NCBI RefSeq assembly: GCF_000247815.1
Contig: NC_021673.1
Coordinates: 37,465,102-37,529,101, forward strand
Direction of reading: 5' to 3'
Length of the DNA stretch: 64,000 nucleotides
Source of the DNA: Ficedula albicollis
Taxonomy: Eukaryota; Chordata; Aves; Passeriformes; Muscicapidae
Positions 28,040 through 42,500 of this stretch are shown here, one piece after another. The notes below the pieces were generated by a model. It was not told the DNA's origin and did no database searches. It worked only from the letters and a program-made list of their open reading frames with translations. A program made the position numbers and the translations under genes. Within the stretch, counting starts at the first letter, position 1. Every line of letters starts with the position of its first letter.

Positions 28040-28620
28040 CACATGTGGTTTTCATTTGTGAAAAATGAACAAGCTGTTTGTGGTTAAACTGTCTAATCTG
28101 CTGTTATCAATCTAGCACTGCATTCAAGATTTACAGGATACATCAGCTTCTGTGCCACATTAGCTGTAAAAGGGAGAGGGGGTGGGAGGAAAAAGGAGGA
28201 GGAGAGAGTTTATCCTGAGGAATAATATTTCCAATGCAGCCACACTCACACTACATCTGGTTGTGCTGGTAGCGGCAGTTAAATTGAAATATTTCACAGC
28301 GTGTGTCAGAAACATGCAGAATGGTAATTATGACAGATCTGATTAAGCCTGAGTGCCACTAGCTCCCTGGCCAGCTCCGGTTGTGCAGGTGTGACCTTGT
28401 GCGTGCCTGCGTGTGTAAATAAAATTAATTACAAGCGAGAGGGCGAAGGCTTCGGTGACATCACAAAGCGGAGAAACTCCCAAGGGGGAGACCTAATGGA
28501 ATATTTTCCCTCAGTCTAATAATACAGTTCATATTGACTTGAGGTAATTAGTGGGATCATTAAAGCAGTTTTCCCGGCGTATTTGGCTGCCTGATCAGAT
28601 TAGTGAAAATGTTCTTCAGA
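28040..28620. promoter_or_regulatory. Candidate conserved intronic enhancer
   Basis: The block differs from its AT-rich surroundings: it is more complex and carries a dense set of developmental transcription-factor motifs. Visible are a T-box half site AGGTGTGA (28387-28394), TAATTA homeodomain cores (28426-28431 and 28545-28550) and a CRE-like GTGACATCAC (28455-28464). Large introns of developmental regulators often hold such conserved elements. Conservation itself cannot be seen in one sequence, so this is inference. Confidence 0.3.
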
Positions 28621-31366
28621 ACAAGCCCTGTGTGGTCTGCCAGAGAAGGAGGAAATAAAAAGCAACAAAGCATATTTTGGAATGATAAGCAGCGCTGGAC
28701 TTTTTGCATGGCATTTTGCAGGGCCAGTCCCAGGAGCCTGGGTGCCTGACTCTCCTGACCAGCTCAATCTTTCATCCCAGGTGCACATGCTCCTGCTGCA
28801 CTGAGGAGTCACCTGAGAATTTTTAATTTTTGTTCCTCTACACTTCAAAACTATGCCATCCCTACCCCTCGATGCTTAAAAAAATCAGATAAAAGGCTTG
28901 TGGGAGTGCAAGCCCTAGAAAAAATACATTAAGATAACTGGGGGGAAGGAAGAAGAATAAATACATGATCAGCTCCTCCCCACCTCTCCCCAAAAGTCTA
29001 ACAGAGGACTGAAGGACTGGTTTGAGAATCACTAATATTTTCATTTCCTAGCGAGCTTACCCTAGCAGAAGAAAAAGACAGGGATAAAAGCAAAAAGTTT
29101 AACTATGATATAAAGTCTTCCACAATAACAGAACACAGAGCCCTAATCAAGAAATGGACCATTTGTTTAAAAACAGTCTATTGAGCATGCTCTACCTTGC
29201 AAATGGAATATGCCAAGCTCTGTCACAGATGGCAAGCTTTGACAGTTCCCATCCGTAGCGTCGATACTCGACAGTTCAGCACAAGATCAGTGACATTCTG
29301 TCTCATTAGAGCCACGCTAATTATCACAGCTAGTTTCAGGGGAAACCATGTGTTGCAATGGTCAATTTGAAGGAGTCTGTGCATCAACAAACTGGTAATA
29401 AGGATCAGACACCTTATTATATGACAGCATGCTGCCTATGATCTGATTTACTGAATCAGAGGTACTGAGGCAACACTGAAGCCTGATGGGTTATGGAATT
29501 GCATGTACACAATGTGTAGCTGAAATATGCTTTAAAAATAAAAGGGAGGTATATAGAAACAATGCAAATAAAAAATTTAAAATGGTGAAGTTATAATATG
29601 GAGTTTTTTCATTTGACATTAAGACATGCAGAGATGTTAGAGATCTTGTCAGCCAGTTTTATCTTTAATCAAATCATATAAGATAAATAATTCAAAATGA
29701 AAACTGTAAAATTATGGATTATGCTAAATTATAATTCATTCCATACTCTGATTTTTCAGTTTCAATAACATGTACCAAACATTCCTTATGTTGTGCCGTC
29801 TTGCTGCTTTAACATAATTTTATATTTTGTAAAGAGCTTTTTCTTCTTGGCTCTCTTTTTTCATTTGTACATTTAATGACTTAAACTTGTACTTCTCCTA
29901 GCTTCTCTCACTCATTTATGCTCTTTCCACCAGACAAAAACCATCCAACCAGAACCCCCCACTCTGCTGTTTCTGGACACCTGCGGGCCGCATCCTGCCA
30001 GGCACTCAGCGGTCCCAGCGCCTCCCAGGGATGCGCCACAGGCTGCGGCCGTGGGAGCGTTAAGCATTAACTCTCCCAGCCAGAGCAGGGCAGGTGTGCA
30101 CTGTATCCCTCCAGGGAGGCTCTCCTCAGGGCTCAAATACACTCTGTCTCCTGAAGCTGCTACCAGCCCTTCCAACGGCAGCATTTGAACAGCTCCTGCT
30201 GCCACCTGCCCGGCTGGGAACCTCCAGCCTCAGCCGATTTGACCCCAGGTGTAAAGCATGCTCAGGAAACACACTTTCTCATCGGTGTGTCAACAAATCT
30301 AGCTTCTGCTTTATGTGTTGAAAGGGCTACCTGGCTCCAAGGAGCTGTTTGAAGAGGTCAATATAATCCTTTTACCAATTAACTATTTTCCATTCTGTAC
30401 CTGTTCCTTTTTTCTTATTTCTGTTTTCCTATTTCAGGTTTTAACACCTTTTTCTCCCTCTTCTACGTAGATTCACATGGGCAATTGCATGCTGATGTAA
30501 ACCACCTTGAAGATTTTAAGGTGAATTTTTTTCAGTGCATCTTTGTTGATTCATGAAGCTGCTGTCTATTCTTTATTAGGGGGAGCCCAAGGCTCACTGA
30601 AGTCAAGCTGCTCCACCAAAGCAATACCAATAATGTGGGATATAGTCAGGATCAATGCCAGCCCTTTCTTAGGTCTATCATGATGAAGAGATAAGAGAGT
30701 CAACTAAACTCAATTTTTCTGCCCTCTTTCTGAGAAGTAAATTTTTCAAAAAATGAAATTTCCTGAGCTTTTAACCTTTATTTCTGAGAGGAGATGTTGT
30801 AAAAGACACTAGGACACAGGGCAGAAGAAGGACATGGAGCATTAAGTTTTTCCCCCACCAGAAACCTGAAAACCTTTTTCCTCCAACCTGGGGGAGACAG
30901 AACACACTATGACTCTGTAACTCAGTATTTTGTGAAAGAAACAAATCCACTCTATCTGCCAAGTTTCACAGTTTCACTGAATGACATGCCGCTTTATGGG
31001 GCAGTTCTTGATCGCATGCAAAAGCCCATCTTGCTTTCTCAGTTCACACTCTTCCTCTTGCATCCCTGCTGACACCCGATCCCACCCTGACTCCTGCTGC
31101 TTATGGCACCTCTTCAACTGCCAGAGCAATCACCCCCAGGCAATGAGGGGGGAGGAAAATAACATTAAAAAATAATAAAAATAGATGCTGTTGTGTGTTT
31201 TGCAGCTAATTTTTCTAACTACTACCTCTGCACGAGGGTGAGGGGTTTATTTCCAGGTGCACGTGTGAAGCAGCAGATCTCAGAGCACATTGTGCTTCCA
31301 CCTCGCGTCTCCCTGTGCAGCATCCCTCCCTGCTCCACAGAGAACCCATTGTACACTGAGGTTCGG

Positions 31367-32154
<788 letters not shown>

Positions 32155-33845
32155 CGGGGAGGGGGGGGGGTGGGGGAGAAGAAGGTTTTTAAGCCAAGAT
32201 TTAAGCCCAGGAAGTGACTCAGCTGCTCTGAGGGAGACAAAGGCAGGAGAGAACTTGATGGAGAGCGGGGTGATGGGCAAAGGACCGAGCCCCCTCCTGC
32301 CCTGCAGGTTGCACCCCTCTGGGCAGCCTGAGGTGCAGTGCCCTGAGGAAATAGCTTTGGAAATAAATTTCAAGATCCCCTCCTACAGCCACATTGTTAC
32401 CAGAGGGTTACTTTGGGTGATAAAAAGGTTTCTTTTCCTCCAGCTGGAAAATAGTTGAATAGATTGTTCTATATCTGCGGTAATGGCATGTTACATCTCT
32501 GTGCCAGATCCACAATACCGTGCTTGTTCAGTGTGGGAAACTGTTTAAAAATGACTTTCCTATTAGAGTATATAGCTTAGTCTCTAGATGGAAAAAGCCA
32601 GATCAAAGATATAGCATTTATAAAACTGCTGGTTAAAAAGATAAAAGTGAGATAACAGACATCAATTTTTCACTATAAATCTCTAGGTTTACTACAACAT
32701 TAAAATTTCCAGTAAAAGCAGGATTTTATATACCTGAACTCTAATGGCCTATTCTGAAAATATTTATGTCAGGAAAAGCATGGTATTTGCATGCCAAAAG
32801 CATTTTTAGTGCCAATGTTTAGCATACCCTTCCCATTTAACTCTTTCCCATCTACTCATGAGTGCTAGATGCTCTGCCTAGTGCCTACCCATCAGATCTC
32901 CTCATGCACCCTCCTGGAGGAGAACACTCCGGATGCTTACAAAGGCAAAAACCAAATGCTTCTAATTAAATAGCACTGCATAAAATACTTGCCTGATGGC
33001 TCAGGATGGAGCTCCTAGCACGGTCTGAAACCCCTGATTTTACCTCAACACTTTGTACATGAAGCTACTGCTAACCAAAGCAAGAGACAGGGATGGAACA
33101 GGAAACTGAGCAACACAGCACAACAGCTCAGAAGTAACAGGTCAGAACTCTACGTCATTAGATGAGGTTTCTGCAGGTATGAGTAGCACTCCATTAGACC
33201 TATATTAAAATCAAAGCATGATTCTGCAAGAACCAGGTGTCTCACCTTCCTCATACAGGCATTTTCATTGGGTGAGAAGGGAGGGCATTTGGCACCTATG
33301 GGGCCATAAAGAGCTATCGGCAGGATTGATGCTGCAGAAGAGTATTGATTTCACCTGTTTATTTTACTACAAATTAAACTTCTTTAGGTAAATAATGCAG
33401 GCTAGCGGCCTTAAACTGTAGTGCATGGGATTTTTAGAGGTACAGACCTTGATATTACCTCAGTTTTTGCAAACTGTAATTTCCTCAATTTAAGAAAGCT
33501 TCCGCTTAACCTGATTTTCAGCTAAGTATTGCTTTCTTCCCTGCTTCATACTAGCATGTGCAAGCCACAGCTTTTCAGGATAAGCCATAACATAAATGTA
33601 ACTTCTCAAAACATAACAAACATACAGAAACACTACAAGTCTCTACCTGCCTTATCTCTCAGGGCTCTTAGGTCTGGGGTTTTTGTCTGCTTGTTTATCT
33701 GTTTTTATAGAACAAAATTAGATTTCAGCATCTGTCACCATCAAGAAAAACTCATCCCTGGCTCCCACATGAGAAGATTGTAACCACTGCACAGTTACTG
33801 AACCATGATACCTTAATGATCATTACACAAATCAACTTTTTTTTC

Positions 33846-34556
<711 letters not shown>

Positions 34557-34561
34557 TTTTC

Positions 34562-34622
34562 NNNNNNNNNNNNNNNNNNNNNNNNNNNNNNNNNNNNNNN
34601 NNNNNNNNNNNNNNNNNNNNNN
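34562..34622. other. Assembly gap, 61 N
   Basis: Sixty-one undetermined bases lie immediately after the third poly-G run. The true gap size and the sequence between 33846 and 34622 are unknown. The splice junctions of the surrounding intron are not affected. Confidence 0.99.
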
Positions 34623-35488
34623 ATAACAAAATTAAGAATGTGCTTTCATAATTGCTCAAATCAGACTTTCAGGTTATAAATTTAATAAAAGCCCAATATC
34701 ACAAAATTGTAAAAGTAATGTATGCCACACAATTTTATGTGTGAATTCTTTTAATTTAGAGTTATTCAGGTGTGCTGATTAAATTTTAGCAAATAATACT
34801 GTTGGCATTGCCACTCTACCATTAAGAACCAACAACCTGCGAGAAGAGACAAAACACTTGGTAAACCCTTCTGTCTTCCTTTTGTGTGCATTTTTGCAAA
34901 GCTTTCTTTGCAACATAATCTAACAAAAAACCCATGCAGGACAGACAACCTACAACAAAACCACAAGATTTTAAACAGAGACATTAGGTGTTTTGCCAAT
35001 CGAAGTTCTAAAACTCCTCAAAGATAGGATGTATTGCAGGAATTTGAATTATAATATTTTCCTTAGCTCCTCAGTATAATCATATTAACTTTTAAAGTGT
35101 ATGCTTTGAATTGAACAGGTTTTAAATTTATTCTGTAGATAGTGTATCGATCCATAAAAACATAGAAACTTTAAAAGCATACAGAATGGTAAAAAAATTC
35201 AGCATTTGAAGGAATGTTCCCCAAACCATCCAAACCCATGTACCAGACAGGACCTTTCCTTTGGGAAAGCCAACAAGCTGCCAGCAAACTCCACAGTCAA
35301 ACTTCAAGCAGACAAATCATCCCTCACCTGAGTCAGCACACGGTGTCTCTAACAGCCCTGAAATCTCTGCCTGATCCCACAATCTCTGCCACACCAGGCC
35401 CCGGCACCCAGCTCCTTTGTTGAGCATCAGGTCCACACATGGTTGGTCCTCCACCACTCAGGAGGATTTAAAAATAAAACTGCTAAAC

Positions 35489-35562
35489 AACACATTATTT
35501 TCTAATATGTTTCCTCCAGACTTTTCACTGCAATGAAGTGATTATCCCAGGATTTCCAGTTC
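35489..35562. repeat. Diverged dispersed duplicate, copy 1
   Basis: CAACACATTATTTTCTAATA through GGATTTCCAGTTC is matched by a similar sequence 496 bases further right. The copies differ at roughly one base in six with small indels, so this is older than the tandem duplications. It may be an unrecognised repeat family. Confidence 0.75.
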
Positions 35563-35984
35563 CACTCTTGCCAAAGGCATTAACACAGTGCAAGGGAAGA
35601 TGCTAGTTTTTTACCTCAGCGCTACCCAAATAGAAACTCCTGTAGCGCATCATTTAATAGCAATTCTGTACAAAGTGCTCTACTCAGCAGAACGTTATCT
35701 GCAGTCTCCTGGCTCAGGCAAGCCCAGCCACCTTGCAGATGCTGGCTGCTTAGACATCCAATCTAATGTTGCCCCAAATCAGTTTATTAAGGGGGAAAAA
35801 AACAATATGGCAAGACTTTCCTGCAAACAGCTACCTTTGTACCCTTGCAGAGCTGGTTTAGGTCACATAAGGTTTTACACCACAACCCCAGACTGCACTC
35901 AGAAATTAATCAAGTTTTTATATCCAAAATAAGCTAAACCCAGCAATGTTCAATTTTAACAATTTCTAAAACAATACTGTTGAT

Positions 35985-36057
35985 CAACACATCATTTTCT
36001 AATATGTGTCCTTCAGACTTTTCACTATAATTTGAGTTATCTCAGGATTTCCAGTTC
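35985..36057. repeat. Diverged dispersed duplicate, copy 2
   Basis: CAACACATCATTTTCTAATA through GGATTTCCAGTTC pairs with the copy at 35489-35562 in the same orientation. Neither copy resembles a transposon that I know. Confidence 0.75.
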
Positions 36058-37914
36058 TGAGTATGGAACCAATGTCTCCAAATTAAGAAAATATTAGTAA
36101 GGCATCTCTCTCAAAAGAGGCTCTCTTAGAGAATACATTTGAACAAGCCTCTTTTTTGTGCAAAGGAGACTTTTTTGCCCCAATAAATATTTACTTGAAC
36201 CACTGAAGAGCTTAAATGACGAATCTTTTGCAATACATGTAAAAGACTGTAAATATATAATCTTTATATCATTATAATCACCATTATAATCTTTAATATA
36301 TGTAGCAGTGGGGTTACTCATTGGGTTACTAGCAGTCAGCTAGTTTGAGAAGACCCAACACATCCTACTTTACCTAGAAAGTTACTTCTGCAAAGCAGCT
36401 TTCAAGTACAAATGACACTTTACTACAGACCTGAAAGCTTGCTAGACACACAAATTAACATTGCATTGCTGAAACTGGGGAGAAAAATAACCCCTGAGAA
36501 CACAGATATGATCACCAGAGTAAAATGGAAGAGAACTATGTGTTTGGTGTTCTTTTCTGTACTTAGTAGCAAAGTTTGTACAAGAATCTAAATTTTATAC
36601 AAATGCTCAAATAAACCTGCACGGCATCCTCTAGAAGCTTTCAGGCTTCATTTTGATTACCTGTCCCTTTGAAAATCAGCACTGGAAGAGCTGAACCACC
36701 TAGAAATTTTAAGGCTTTGCAATTAAATAAATATACTATCACACAAATCACATCAGAACAAAATTATGTGGGCTGATAGACTGGCTTCATACCTTAGCTT
36801 TACAGAAGACTGCAGTGGAAAGGGGAAGGTGCAGAAAACGGACAGTTCTCTAACCTCAAGTTTTGACATGTAAATAAAGACATCTGAGGAGCACACAGGT
36901 TGGGAGCTGCTGTAACATTCTATCATAATTAGAAACATTTCAAGAGCTCTGTAATTTCCAATCAAAATTACAGTAATTTCCGATATACAAGCCATGATTC
37001 ATGACAGAATTTTTACATTCCATGGGAGATTATAGTGGCCTGATGTATGACACACTGAGTACAGCACTAACATAAACAATTCAGTTTAATGTTTAAACAG
37101 CACTTGGTGTTTAGAATCCCACAATAAAAGAAACATATTATTGTTGAAATTATCACTTTGACAGTGATTGAAGGGTAGGCAGGCATGTGGCCTATAAAGC
37201 TATAATTTTTACAGTCCACAGCTTGAGTTTAATCATTTTGATACAACATTTCCAAAATATCCATTTAAGTACTCCTTACACCATATAACTTAAGAGACAA
37301 CATCCTTTCTGTACAATGAAGTGAACTCCAAAATGTGAACAGCACAGAAGTCAAAAGTTAAAGCCTTGTTAAAAAGAAAATCAGCACCAAAATGCTGATG
37401 GCCCAAGAAACATCGGTCTAACTGTGCTTCACTAGCTTTCCTAGGAAGACGCTGAATTTTTCTATGAAGTAATTTTAGAAGAGCAAAGAAATAGTGATTA
37501 AGGGGATTTAACACTCAGTCTAATATGAAAATTCAACATTACAACCATTGGTGTCTTTGGATTTCTTTCAAGCATTTGAACCATAGTTTTTCCCATTTTT
37601 CTATATGTTTTTCCTTTACTTCTTGAGTACATACTCACTAAAATCAATGCTTTCGCATACTCCAGTGATCTTTCTCAGAAGACATGTCATTTATGATAAT
37701 CACACCCAACAAGTGCCTGCTGATTTCCCTCTTGCCACTAAACTTGACAGAAAATCTTCAGTTAAAGAAAACAGAATAGGAAACCACAAAACAAAGGCTT
37801 AAAACTGAATATGCAACACATGTATATGCACACAAGCAGATAACCAAGCAGACATTGTGTTCCACAAAAGTATACATTTTTTCTCAGCTTAAACAAGCGT
37901 AATTTTTGGGGGTA

Positions 37915-37961
37915 TTTTCTTTTTTTTTTTTTTTGTCTTTTTTTGGTTTTTTTTTTTTTTT
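37915..37961. repeat. T-rich low-complexity tract
   Basis: Long T runs are broken only by C, GTC and GG. It lies about 450 bases downstream, in the sense of transcription, of the first CUT2 exon. On the transcribed strand it is A-rich, so it is not a splicing pyrimidine tract. Confidence 0.9.
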
Positions 37962-38135
37962 ACAATCCACCTCTCATGCAGTCTCACCAGTGGGTCTGAC
38001 TAAATATTTTTATGCAAAAAACCAGCACCCCAGCGTTCCTCATTCCAGCACATGTAATTGCAAAACACAAAAGCCTCGAGGTGAATTTGGCAGCAATACC
38101 CAGATCTTGACCACAGCTTTTGCCACGTCCAGCTA

Positions 38136-38564
<429 letters not shown>

Positions 38565-39525
38565 CTAGAAAATATGAGACATTTTTCATTATGGAAAAGT
38601 TATTTTCCTCTCTTTCCCTCCCTAAGTAGCTCCCCTTTGCATTTGATTCCTTTTATGCAATCTTTCTCCAATATTCTTTCAGCATTTTGCAGAATAAACA
38701 TTATAAGTTATCTATGGTTCAAGTGATTGGGAAACAGGAAAATTCAGTGCATTGTAACAGGTGAATGCATCTGAAATATGAGTTACCATTAACAGACCAC
38801 TGCGAATTTCAATGTCATAAATTAGGTGGAAACCTGTCAAACAGTCTTGTAGAGACTTGTGAATCCTTACATGATTTCTTTGCCCCACACAAATTAAATA
38901 AATATTGTAACTGCAACATAAAAGAATCTCTAATAAACCAGAAATCTGACAGATATATCTTGATTCATGTCTTATGCTCAGTACACCCAAATGCATGATA
39001 ATATTGAAAAGTTGTGGCTTTAGATCGAATTTTTAAAAAATTTATCTTATCAGTTTAGTCCTTAAGCTGTTTTTAAGAGACAGTTTAGAATAATACAAAC
39101 TTTAACCACTCCTTCATGAAACCAAGATAGGACTTTCTTAAAGCTACTGATTCTAGTTGTATTTCACTTACATACATTAAATATTTATTCTTCTTGCAGT
39201 CCAGATTAAATAAACACCAAACATGTAAACAAGACAGAATGATTACAGTACCACCTTTATGCTGCATCTGCAGCATTAAGGAAAACAACAAAAAATACAT
39301 CAGTAGCGACATGATGTGCAGAAGACTATCCTTTCCTTCATCCTCTGGAAATGATGGAAGTGATGTTTCAACACCAAGCATCATCCCACCAAGGTTAGAC
39401 TGCAGTTTCTGCAATATCAGTTGAGAGGTACAAAAAATCAGCAGGTACTCAGCTTATCCTACAATATTCTCAGTAGTTAAGGACAATGTCTGTCTTTAGC
39501 AGTTACTCTTGCAAGGCTTGCTCAA

Positions 39526-39553
39526 GATTAGTGGACCTAATGGGCCACTAATC
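39526..39553. repeat. Inverted repeat, 9-bp arms and 10-base loop
   Basis: GATTAGTGG at 39526-39534 and CCACTAATC at 39545-39553 are perfect complements. The stem is short and far below the size of a microRNA precursor. No function is implied. Confidence 0.8.
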
Positions 39554-42500
39554 CTAAAGTGGATCAGAGGAAAGAAAAACTGGATTTCTGCCAAGAACCC
39601 ACAAGGTGATGGTGCGAACAAAATCAAACGTTAAGATTTCAGTTCAAACCTACTGGTTCATACTGAGGTTATTGAGAGCTGAATTAATTTAATTATTTTG
39701 AAGTTACACATCTAGTTTAAGACAGTCATTCAGCCTAACACTAAAACTGAAGCACAAAGCCTGGCACTTCCAGAAGGTGATTCAGCCTACTCTTAAGTAT
39801 GTGTCTAAACCCACACTTTCACTATCAGTTTGATCCAGACCAAGTCAGCATCTTCCTGTGCTCTGAAGTCCCTTGAGGTTCAAAAGGAAATCATGACAAC
39901 ATGATAATTCATCTTCTAATCTCACTCTCTACGAGACTTCATATGTCACAGGTCTCACGACATGGGAGTCGAAGGCTTTGGATGAGAGATGTGCTTAGGC
40001 AAATCAGCAGCCCATTTTTTCCTAGAAATGCCATGCTCAGCTCATGTTAGCTATCATCCATAGTGCTTTTAATATAAAATAATCTAGCCCAGAAACTGGG
40101 AGTACATGCCACTTTTGCTAAGCCTCATTTGTCCATCAGGCTTTTCAGGAACTGTGCTAACAAACACTCATTAACTACAAGGGGCAAAATTCTAGCACAA
40201 GCAAGGTGTCCACAAGCACTTCCCCTTGCCCCTATTCTGGCAAGCATTAGCACCTTCTGGTGTCTGAAAACAAGGGTCATAAGTAAAAACAGAAATGAAG
40301 AAAAATCCCAGAATGTGGCATACAGTTAAGCATGTGATTTTTTCCATCTGAAAACAATTAGTACTTTGCAGCCATGCCCTTTTTTGCAGTGCGGCATTTT
40401 ACCAGTGACATTGCAGCAGAGGATGGCCAAGCTGGACCAAAGGCTGCTCAGAAACATTTGAGGCACCTGGCAGCAGGCAATGAGGAGCAGCACCATGAAA
40501 CTTTCTCCTTCCCACTGCAGAGCAGGAAAAGGTATGCCTCACACCAGACAAATTAGTGCAGGGCCGCAAAAGCAGGTGCATTTCCTGAACATCATACAGT
40601 GAAATCATTTAAAAATACAAAATCATTGGTAATTTTCTAACCTTTAAACAAGAAGGACTTGCCAGAAGATAACTGACAACTGGTGGGGATGTATACATAC
40701 AACTGAAGGCAGACTTATCTGTGTGCATGTAAAAACCAGCCTAAGCTAAATTAGAGAATGAAAACGCGATGGCTTTGTCAACATGCCTTCTTGAATCTTG
40801 GGTTTAAATTTTGGGAAACAAATTTCAGTCCTTCCCCCCAAAAATAATTTTAACTTGTAACTAATCTTTGAAGGACCCAAGGGGAAGATGAGAAGATGAA
40901 GGTATTCAGCTAGCATACATAAGTCTTTTGGGAAGGAAATATTTTGCTCTTGTGATCTTGATCAAAATGTGTCTCTTCTGTAAGCACACTGTCTTTTTGA
41001 TTGCTACTGAGCTTCAAAAGACAGCTTCATGCTGTAGCAGTACTTCATAGATCACTTAACAGAGCTGTGAACACCCAGATCATCAAAAACCATCGCACAC
41101 CATGCTGCAGACATAATTTAAACTATGCTACTCAGTCCACACTTTTCAATGTCCAATTTAATAAGGATATGCATTTAACCCAAGGGAATTAATGAAAATC
41201 CTCATTCTGGTTTGCAAATCACATCTATCTTTATACAGGTTCAATAAATTCAACAGCATCTAATATGTCACCAAAGTTAAAACAAACAAACAAATTCCTA
41301 TTGCCTTCTGTTGATATTTAATTAGGGAACACTAATTGAATTCAGAAAACACTAATATCTGCATCAAAAAGCAGTATTAGCCCAAAGATCTTCTGGGGAA
41401 TAAAGTCTTAAAGTTATAAAATGATGGGTTTGGGGATTACCAGGAGTTGTGGTTTGCAGTCATACCCTCTCCATCTCAAATTCACTTCGTTGGCCAAAGA
41501 CAAAAATTCTTCTCCTATCTCTTAATAGTTTCTCTTCAAAGATCAGGTATAGACTCTGGTTGGTCTAGATGGACTATTGGTCTGCTTTGGTCTGATGAAT
41601 TCCATGCAATAATGCCAATTAACCTCTTGGAGAATATCCATACATAAAACTGTTTCATAATTTATACATAAGCAAGCATCTAGGCTGTCGTGTTGAATTT
41701 AGAATTGAGTTCAAGACAGAGGCTGTTTGAAGCTGGGTTGAAAAAACACCCTCCTCCTCAAAAAAACCCAACAGAAAACAAAAAAGCACTCAACGGTGCA
41801 ACTTCAGGACTTGGGTGAGGAGGTGGAAAAAGTATTCACTTGGGAGAGAAAAACAAAACAAAACATAATCTCTCATCTCATCCACACTTAAGCACAACCT
41901 CCCACCCCACCCACAGCTACAGCCACATTTTCTGTTTAGGAAAGAAACTATAGATCAGCTAATTTTTTTTTTTTTTTTTGACAGTAACCAAATTTTGCAA
42001 ATACTAACTGAAGAGGGAAGCATTATTTTACAAATGTAACACACTGAAAATCAGGAATTCATTTGGCCATCTTCCTATCACCAATCAATCTAGTCTTCTA
42101 AGAATACTTGAAAAAAAAAATAACACATCCATCTCCTCCTGGCCTACCCAGATATATCTTCTCATCAAATGAGACTGATTACAGCAGCAAGAAGTTCTAG
42201 ATTAATTCAATTTTCCTAAAAAAAGGGTAAGTTGTCGTAGAAGGAATAACCAGTATGAAGAGGTTTTCACAAACATGGAAGCTCACTCCTTCCCATCGAA
42301 ACTGAAACAAAAAAAATTTATATAACACATTCTCATAAGTACTGTTTTAGCTTGGGAACAAAAATCTTCTTTAATCCTGGTTTAGCTTTCAATATTACAT
42401 TGTACATTAAAATTCATAAAGTAGTTCATTCCAGGCAAAACAAACTACTTTTCAGTTCTGCTCTGCAAATAGCAGAGGAGGTACAATAAATGCTGTTGCT

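Noticed and set aside
39526..39553. Hairpin as a microRNA precursor
   Set aside because: A 9-bp stem is far too short.
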